Origin: a virus
DNA: 64,000 nucleotides
Direction: 5' to 3' (one strand)
Virus record (IMG/VR): IMGVR_UViG_3300042868_010125
Span: 1-64,000 of that record
Position 1 is the stretch's first letter. Each line of letters opens with the position of its first letter. The position numbers were made by a program, and so were the translations under genes. The notes beneath the pieces are model-generated. The model was not told the DNA's origin. It saw only the letters and a list, made by a program, of their open reading frames with translations, and made no database searches. This document shows, one piece after another, positions 53,406 through 64,000 of this stretch.

Positions 53406-56024
53406 TTATCTAGCAAATCTAGATGCAACAGACCAATCTACTTCTCCAGAAGGAACTGCTCTCGGAATGAGAGAACGTCCACCAACTGTTGCTTGAGAAC
53501 CAGAACCAACAATAGTTAAGTTTCTATCCATAAGTTTTCTGTGGAATGCAATCTGAGTAAGTGGCTTTTCTCCACGTTCTTCACTCCATGCTCTGTAAAC
53601 AGTGTAAAGCGTTTTTACAGATAAAGTAGAGCCCGCATTTTCATTAGTCTCTTCATTTAAGAACAAACCAATTCTGTCTTCATTCTTTCTATATATCTCG
53701 GCCGCTTCGCTAACAACTCGACACCAACCAAGACCATCTTTAGAGCCAGAGCCTAAAACTTTAATTGCTCCTTCTACTGCCCAAGCAAGAACAGCACTGA
53801 GTGCACCATCTGGGTCAAATATGTATTCTTTTAACTCTGGGTCAGGACTTTCTGGCACATGCAAAAATGGAACTGGTCTAATACGTCTCCACATAGCATC
53901 ATCAGTAATTACTGGTCTGTGATTAGTACTTACCCATAGTTTTGCACGAGAACTAAAAGTAAAAGGTTTTTCACCAGGAGAACGAGCAGAGATTTCAGAA
54001 GAACCAGTTAATTTCTTAACTGAGTTTTCTTTTAGTCTTTCAGACTCAGGTAACTCATCTACCCACACCATTCGACGTCCACGCAACTCAGCCCAGTGGT
54101 AAAGGTCTTGGCTATTTGCTCTACCATCATTTTGCGCAAGAATACTTGAGTCCAAAGGCCAAGCATATTGCTGGGTACCTAAACACTTAACTAGTGCTTC
54201 AACAAAAGTATTCTTACCAGAACCAGCAGGACCGTAAACTAGAAACATAACATCATATTTTCTAGAACCAGTGAGAGAGTAACCAGCAGCACGTTGTAAC
54301 CACTCTTGGAACTCTTTATCTCCATTAGTAGCAAAGTCTAAGAATTGTTCCCAACGGACATTTCTTTGACCAACAATGTATCCAACTGGTGCTCTTCTAG
54401 TTATAAATAGGTCAGGACGATTCTTTAACAACTCTCCTGTTTTAAGGTCAATAACACCATTCATTACACCTAATAAATTTTCATCCTTGTCCCACTCTTC
54501 TACATATCTATTAATTCTAGGGTCAGAGTTTCCTGCTTCAATTGCAGAGCGAAGACGACCAATTGATTTTGTTTGCTGAGCCCACTTAATAACTTCGCCT
54601 TGTTTATCTGGGTCATCATATTTAACAATCTCGCTGGCAATAAGAGTAGGAATCATTTTTGATAACTCTTTAACTTCTAAGCCTTCGGCATCTGGTTTCC
54701 AGTAACCATTATTCCAATGAAACCAGCCTAAACCAGGTGTATACCTAACTACATCTCTAAAAGTATCTACTAATCTACGACCATTTCCAATATCTGTAAG
54801 ACTTCGCTTACCTTCTTCTCCACCATCTTCAACAGATATCGCATCCGTATCTTGAGGGATGTCTAAATTCTTAGCAGATAAAACTTGGTCGTTTGTGTAG
54901 CCACTTTCAATAGAACTAGTTATTGCACTATTTCTAGTGCTAGGAGTAGGAGGATGAACAACTCCCAAAACTGGTGTTATTTTTTCTACAGATGTTCCCT
55001 TTGAAGACGCTCTAGATTCTTCTTGAGAACGTACAGACCATTCTTGAAGCCCAGGCCATACTCTATTTGATTTAGGATTTTTTATAACAAAATCAATTGC
55101 ACGTCGAGTGTGCATCATTACGCTGTTAGTTCCCTCAAGTGGCATAGGAGGCTTAACTTTTTCAGCATTGAATCGAATCATCAAAGACTCAACAGCAAGA
55201 CGACCTGCTTCAGTATTTACAGGAAACTTATTTGCAAGTGCACAAGCAAGTTCATAAAGACCGACTGCACGGTTACCTTCTTCAATACCTTCTTCAAGAA
55301 CTTTATCAATATCAACTTTTTTACCTGAGTACTCTAAATCTTCAAATATTGAAGACCAATCTCCAGTACCAACATCAGTACCGCTAGACCTCTTTGTTCT
55401 TTTTCTTAAAACACTTAGTAGCTCTTCTGGCGCTTGAGCCATTTCCATTTCATGAGGGCCCTTGCCCTTTACCCACTCATAACAGTGACCTGAAAAGTGT
55501 CTAGAAGGTGCAATAAGAACATAACCATTGTGCTTAATATCAACGCCTTTTAAGCCTTGTTTATTTAAGTTTCCAACTAAATCTTCTGACTCACTGCACT
55601 TGTAAAATAAGTGACGACCACGCATGGCTTTTCCGCCACCAATTGTGTATTCACCAGTTATCGCTTCTACAGTTGGTGGAAGTGCTCCTTCAATCAGCTC
55701 TTCAAACTTTTCAAATGATTCTGGGCCACCAGCACGTGGGTCAATATCAATTACTAAAAATCCACTAGGACGACAGAAAACACCAATGTTGTAATCAGGT
55801 TGAGACGCCCACCATTCAGAAACTTTATTTACATCAGATGTAGCAGATGTGTTCCATTGATTTATTGCTGGGTGTTTACCAGTATCTTTTGGTTCTGCGT
55901 GTGAAGAGTTACAACTACATCTTCCATTTGCTATTCCATAACATGGAAGAATTTTCCAACCTTGTTCTGCATACCATTGCGCCCCTGGTGCAAGTCTGTT
56001 ATTTGCGTACTCCCATGTACTCAT
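53406..56024 (-). CDS. Primase-polymerase / D5-like SF3 helicase, 872 aa
   Basis: N-terminal archaeo-eukaryotic prim-pol domain with the metal pair Asp93/Asp95 (VIDIDPRAGG) and a Cys-containing insert; C-terminal D5-type helicase with GPAGSGKNT (about residue 600) and WVDELPE. One protein able to prime and unwind, hence the main replication enzyme visible. Leftward against its neighbours; no separate DNA polymerase is in the window. Confidence 0.9.
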   Translation of the reverse strand: MSTWEYANNRLAPGAQWYAEQGWKILPCYGIANGRCSCNSSHAEPKDTGKHPAINQWNTSATSDVNKVSEWWASQPDYNIGVFCRPSGFLVIDIDPRAGGPESFEKFEELIEGALPPTVEAITGEYTIGGGKAMRGRHLFYKCSESEDLVGNLNKQGLKGVDIKHNGYVLIAPSRHFSGHCYEWVKGKGPHEMEMAQAPEELLSVLRKRTKRSSGTDVGTGDWSSIFEDLEYSGKKVDIDKVLEEGIEEGNRAVGLYELACALANKFPVNTEAGRLAVESLMIRFNAEKVKPPMPLEGTNSVMMHTRRAIDFVIKNPKSNRVWPGLQEWSVRSQEESRASSKGTSVEKITPVLGVVHPPTPSTRNSAITSSIESGYTNDQVLSAKNLDIPQDTDAISVEDGGEEGKRSLTDIGNGRRLVDTFRDVVRYTPGLGWFHWNNGYWKPDAEGLEVKELSKMIPTLIASEIVKYDDPDKQGEVIKWAQQTKSIGRLRSAIEAGNSDPRINRYVEEWDKDENLLGVMNGVIDLKTGELLKNRPDLFITRRAPVGYIVGQRNVRWEQFLDFATNGDKEFQEWLQRAAGYSLTGSRKYDVMFLVYGPAGSGKNTFVEALVKCLGTQQYAWPLDSSILAQNDGRANSQDLYHWAELRGRRMVWVDELPESERLKENSVKKLTGSSEISARSPGEKPFTFSSRAKLWVSTNHRPVITDDAMWRRIRPVPFLHVPESPDPELKEYIFDPDGALSAVLAWAVEGAIKVLGSGSKDGLGWCRVVSEAAEIYRKNEDRIGLFLNEETNENAGSTLSVKTLYTVYRAWSEERGEKPLTQIAFHRKLMDRNLTIVGSGSQATVGGRSLIPRAVPSGEVDWSVASRFAR

Positions 56025-56269
56025 TTTGACCCACTTACATAAGCAGTTTCTAGAGTAATTGGTAGTGAAGAAAACCAGTTATCCGCATCTTGAATAAGAA
56101 TATAAACTCTTTCTCTTCCAGTTTCAGTAGTTGTTTTAATTGCACTTAATTCTCCGAGCCATACCGCTCTGGCAACAACTCTAGATGGTATTCCGTATCT
56201 TAGAGCAGTGGCTCTTATGCTTAGTCTTTTTTGTCCTTGTATCAAAGCCACGGCCCCTTCCTTACACAA
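56021..56269 (-). CDS. Excisionase/MerR-like HTH protein, about 75-82 aa
   Basis: SIRATALRYGIPSRVVARAVWLGELSAIKT...RVYILIQDADNWF is the winged-helix layout of excisionase/MerR-type proteins. ATGA overlap with the primase gene. No ATG start; TTG behind AAGGGG fits best. Possibly binds the origin or regulates replication. Confidence 0.6.
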   Translation of the reverse strand: MCKEGAVALIQGQKRLSIRATALRYGIPSRVVARAVWLGELSAIKTTTETGRERVYILIQDADNWFSSLPITLETAYVSGSK

Positions 56270-56459
56270 ATCGTTGACGAACTATAGACCAGGTTTTGAT
56301 AAATTTGAACCATTTACGCAATATTAAAACTATAGAGCTTTTAAAACAAAAAGGGAAGAGACTCGCCAATATAAAAAAATAAGATACCCAAATATATGTC
56401 AAAATTAGACCATTAGTCAAAAGTCACTATAACAATAGTCAGATAGGTGCTCCCACTTC

Positions 56460-56798
56460 ATGTTCAATGGTACTCAAGTTTGGTATGAAATAGTAGGTAT
56501 AACAGGAGCAATCTCAGCCCTTTGTATTTTTATGTATTCAGTTTACAAAATAGCAAAAAGGATAGATGGCTCCATTGGGGTAGATGGAGAAGGTAGAACT
56601 CTATCAGAGAGAATGGATAAAGTCGAATACCAACTTTGGCCTAATGGCGGTCAGTCTATGGCTGACAGGGTTAACTCCATAGACAAAACCAATAATCAAA
56701 TGATGACAGAAGTTAAGATTATCAAAGAACTTGTCCTCGGGATGATAGATACAAATCATCAAGCATCTGTAGAGGCAAAAAAGAACAACTTAGCATAA
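56460..56798 (+). CDS. Membrane protein with coiled coil, 112 aa
   Basis: One transmembrane helix (about residues 10-28) and a long helical tail. No Shine-Dalgarno seen. Function unknown. Confidence 0.55.
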   Translation: MFNGTQVWYEIVGITGAISALCIFMYSVYKIAKRIDGSIGVDGEGRTLSERMDKVEYQLWPNGGQSMADRVNSIDKTNNQMMTEVKIIKELVLGMIDTNHQASVEAKKNNLA

Positions 56799-56925
56799 AA
56801 AGGACACGCCGAAAAAAAGTTTGCTTAGGTGCTATGAAAAAGTAGCACTTACCGTTAAAGTACCCGTATGAAAACAGTGTTTACTTACACGAACACTTAC
56901 TTACATATGAAAGGGGTACTTTAAA

Positions 56926-57231
56926 ATGAGCCTATCGGAGAAGCTAAAAACAGCAACTAGGTCTGAACCAGGCCTTCCTTGTGGGGTATCTAGATTATTA
57001 CTTACAGTAAGTGATGAAGATCGTGAGGCTTTAGAAGCAATCTTTTCTACTAAAGCTGGTAACGGGTCTGTATCCAATTTAAAGATTCATGAGATTATAT
57101 CTAGTGAAGGCCATAACATTGCATTTGCTTCAGTAAGACTTCACAGAGCAAGAGCCTGTAGATGTTTTATAGGGAAAACTAATCAATTAAAAAAACATTT
57201 AAACGATAAGTTAGAAAAAAATAATGACTGA
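56926..57231 (+). CDS. Small HTH-like protein, 101 aa
   Basis: Helical (VSNLKIHEIISSEGHNIAFASVRLHRARACRC) and basic near the end; DNA binding plausible. ATG behind AAAGGGGTAC; overlaps the phosphoesterase gene. Confidence 0.55.
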   Translation: MSLSEKLKTATRSEPGLPCGVSRLLLTVSDEDREALEAIFSTKAGNGSVSNLKIHEIISSEGHNIAFASVRLHRARACRCFIGKTNQLKKHLNDKLEKNND

Positions 57232-58426
57232 GTCTATGGCTGAAAGGTTAGCCGCACTTATATCTCCTGGAGAGTCGGGCTCGGATATAAGAAAAAATAA
57301 TACTCCAGAAGCGTGGCGTCCCCGCATGGAGATAGATGAGGCTGGCGGATACCTAGTATCTATTCCTAGATCAGAAGGAAACTTGCCAGATGCAATAGAA
57401 ATTTTAAAAGAATTTAATTTAGACCCAAAGGACTGGATTGTTCGCTCGGTTCGTAGATCTAGATGGCAAAGATATGACGGTGAGTGGTTAGAGTCGGCAA
57501 GAATAAATGTAGTTGCAGCCGAGATGATAAGAAAAGAAAATGATTTAGATTTAGAAAAACTTATAGAGGACATAAAAAAATGGAGACCTGCCGCTAGAGA
57601 AACAAAAGTAGCGGGAGAGTTTGCTTTTGTCTTTGCTCCCAGTGACCAACAAATTGGTAAAAAAGGTAGCGGCGGGGGGACTTTAGAATCAGTAGCAAGA
57701 ATTCATCAAACTACTGAGGGTGGAGTCCATAGATTAAAAGAGTTACGCAAGATAGGTAGAAGCCTAGGAACAACTGTGATTGCATTATTAGGAGACCATG
57801 TAGAAGGAAATGTTTCTCAGCATGGAAAACTACAAGGTCAGGCTTCATCAGATTTAGGGCTCACAGAGCAAACAAGAGTTGCCCGTAGACTATTAATGTC
57901 TCAGATAAAAGCATTTGCTGAGATATCAGACAGAGTAGTTGTCCCAGTAGTTAACGGAAACCATGACGAGGTAACTAGGCAAGTAGTGGCTAATCCAGCA
58001 GATGGTTGGAACACAGAAATTGCTAGCGCTGTGCAAGATGCTTGCGCAGAGAATCCAAATTTAGCCCACGTTGAGTTTAGATATCCAGAAAGTGACCATC
58101 AAACTTTAGCAATAAATATAAATGGAACTATGCTCGGCTTATTCCATGGTCATCAATCTAGAGACCCAATTAAATATCTTTCAGGTCAAGCGGCGGGACA
58201 AACAGCGCTAGGCAACTGCGATGTTTGGTTATCTGGCCACTACCACCACTTTAAAAGTATGGACATTGGTCCTCGCTTCTGGGCGCAGTGCCCGACTCTA
58301 GATCCTGGCTCTGCTTGGTTTAGAGATAGAACAGGGCTCGAATCTCCTGCTGGAGTTTTAACAATGGTTATCGGTGAAGGGTATGACCCTCGCAGAGATA
58401 TAAGCATTATCCCAGCTAGCAGGTAG
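57224..58426 (+). CDS. Calcineurin-like metallophosphoesterase, 400 aa
   Basis: Metal motifs LLGDHVEG, VVNGNHDE and SGHYHHF in order, with an N-terminal extension of about 125 residues. Hydrolyses phosphoesters such as nucleic acids or nucleotides. Common beside structural genes in actinophages. Confidence 0.8.
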   Translation: MTESMAERLAALISPGESGSDIRKNNTPEAWRPRMEIDEAGGYLVSIPRSEGNLPDAIEILKEFNLDPKDWIVRSVRRSRWQRYDGEWLESARINVVAAEMIRKENDLDLEKLIEDIKKWRPAARETKVAGEFAFVFAPSDQQIGKKGSGGGTLESVARIHQTTEGGVHRLKELRKIGRSLGTTVIALLGDHVEGNVSQHGKLQGQASSDLGLTEQTRVARRLLMSQIKAFAEISDRVVVPVVNGNHDEVTRQVVANPADGWNTEIASAVQDACAENPNLAHVEFRYPESDHQTLAININGTMLGLFHGHQSRDPIKYLSGQAAGQTALGNCDVWLSGHYHHFKSMDIGPRFWAQCPTLDPGSAWFRDRTGLESPAGVLTMVIGEGYDPRRDISIIPASR

Positions 58427-58572
58427 AAAAGTGCTCTATAATAAAGGTAGATTTATAAACACTTTTTTATAAAATAAAAAGTAAGAGTACTAAAAATCTT
58501 GTAGAATAGGCAAAGACCTGCTTAGTTTTATCTCGTTCAGACGTGTTCGAGTGAGAGTATTTTGGAGATTTA

Positions 58573-60873
<2,301 letters not shown>

Positions 60874-60889
60874 AAGGAGCTGTTAAAAA

Positions 60890-63079
<2,190 letters not shown>

Positions 63080-63172
63080 TTTAATAAGAATTTAGAGTTT
63101 AATTTTATTTTAATCACCTTTTTTATTTAGGGTAAAATTGGCTTTGGGAATCATCCCACTCGAGTGAAATGA

Positions 63173-64000
<828 letters not shown>

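Overview
The window is one stretch of a large tailed-phage genome that continues past both edges. A lytic transglycosylase gene is cut at base 1 and a collagen-like fibre gene at base 64000. The host is most likely an actinobacterium. The evidence is a WhiB-family regulator, DUF3039 and DUF7455-type proteins (typical of Actinobacteria), and many leaderless gene starts. The AT-rich composition, seen by eye and not computed, fits low-GC freshwater Actinobacteria of the Nanopelagicales (acI) type; that is inference. Hallmark phage genes are the terminase large subunit (51967-53385), a primase-polymerase/helicase (53406-56024, minus), a CHAP endolysin (28517-29107) and many tail fibres.

Left arm (1-22.9 kb), read leftwards. 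It holds about 50 mostly small genes in short transcription units. I found sixteen SigA-like promoters (TTGACN, 16-18 bp spacer, TANNNT-like -10), and many units end in a strong hairpin terminator. Recognisable products are a dual-specificity phosphatase, an HslV/proteasome-like peptidase, a DUF3846 protein, a MoxR-type AAA+ ATPase with a VWA partner (CobS/CobT-like), an Api92-like protein, a secreted subtilase, WhiB, a nucleotidyltransferase and a glycosyltransferase. Between the units sits a dispersed bipartite element, GCAAAAAGTAAAAA plus TACAAACAACTTTT, that I cannot match to anything known.

Centre (22.9-31 kb), read rightwards. The strands diverge at about 22.9 kb, next to an AT-rich gap. 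A tightly overlapping four-gene cassette follows: class II B12-dependent ribonucleotide reductase, a DUF4430/transcobalamin-like membrane-anchored protein, a 46-residue membrane peptide, and a PduO-type cobalamin adenosyltransferase. SpeD, a holin-like/endolysin group, a nuclease, tRNA-Gly, DUF3039/DUF7455 proteins and a Mom-like DNA modification enzyme come next.

Right arm (31-64 kb), mostly read rightwards. There are seven or more fibre genes (two sharing one N-terminal domain, one Fn3/propeller protein, four glycine-rich MP(I/L)LG proteins) with small partner genes. Three glycine-rich genes share a promoter module with fixed spacing (GAGCGCG, then TATAAT 31 bp later). The arm also has an HNH nuclease, a split C5-cytosine methyltransferase with two alternative C-terminal halves, a beta-class N4/N6 methyltransferase, a serine recombinase, a candidate pseudoknotted RNA, a secreted repeat protein, terminase genes, the replication gene, a phosphoesterase and three collagen-like fibres. 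Head, portal and tail-tube genes are not in the window.
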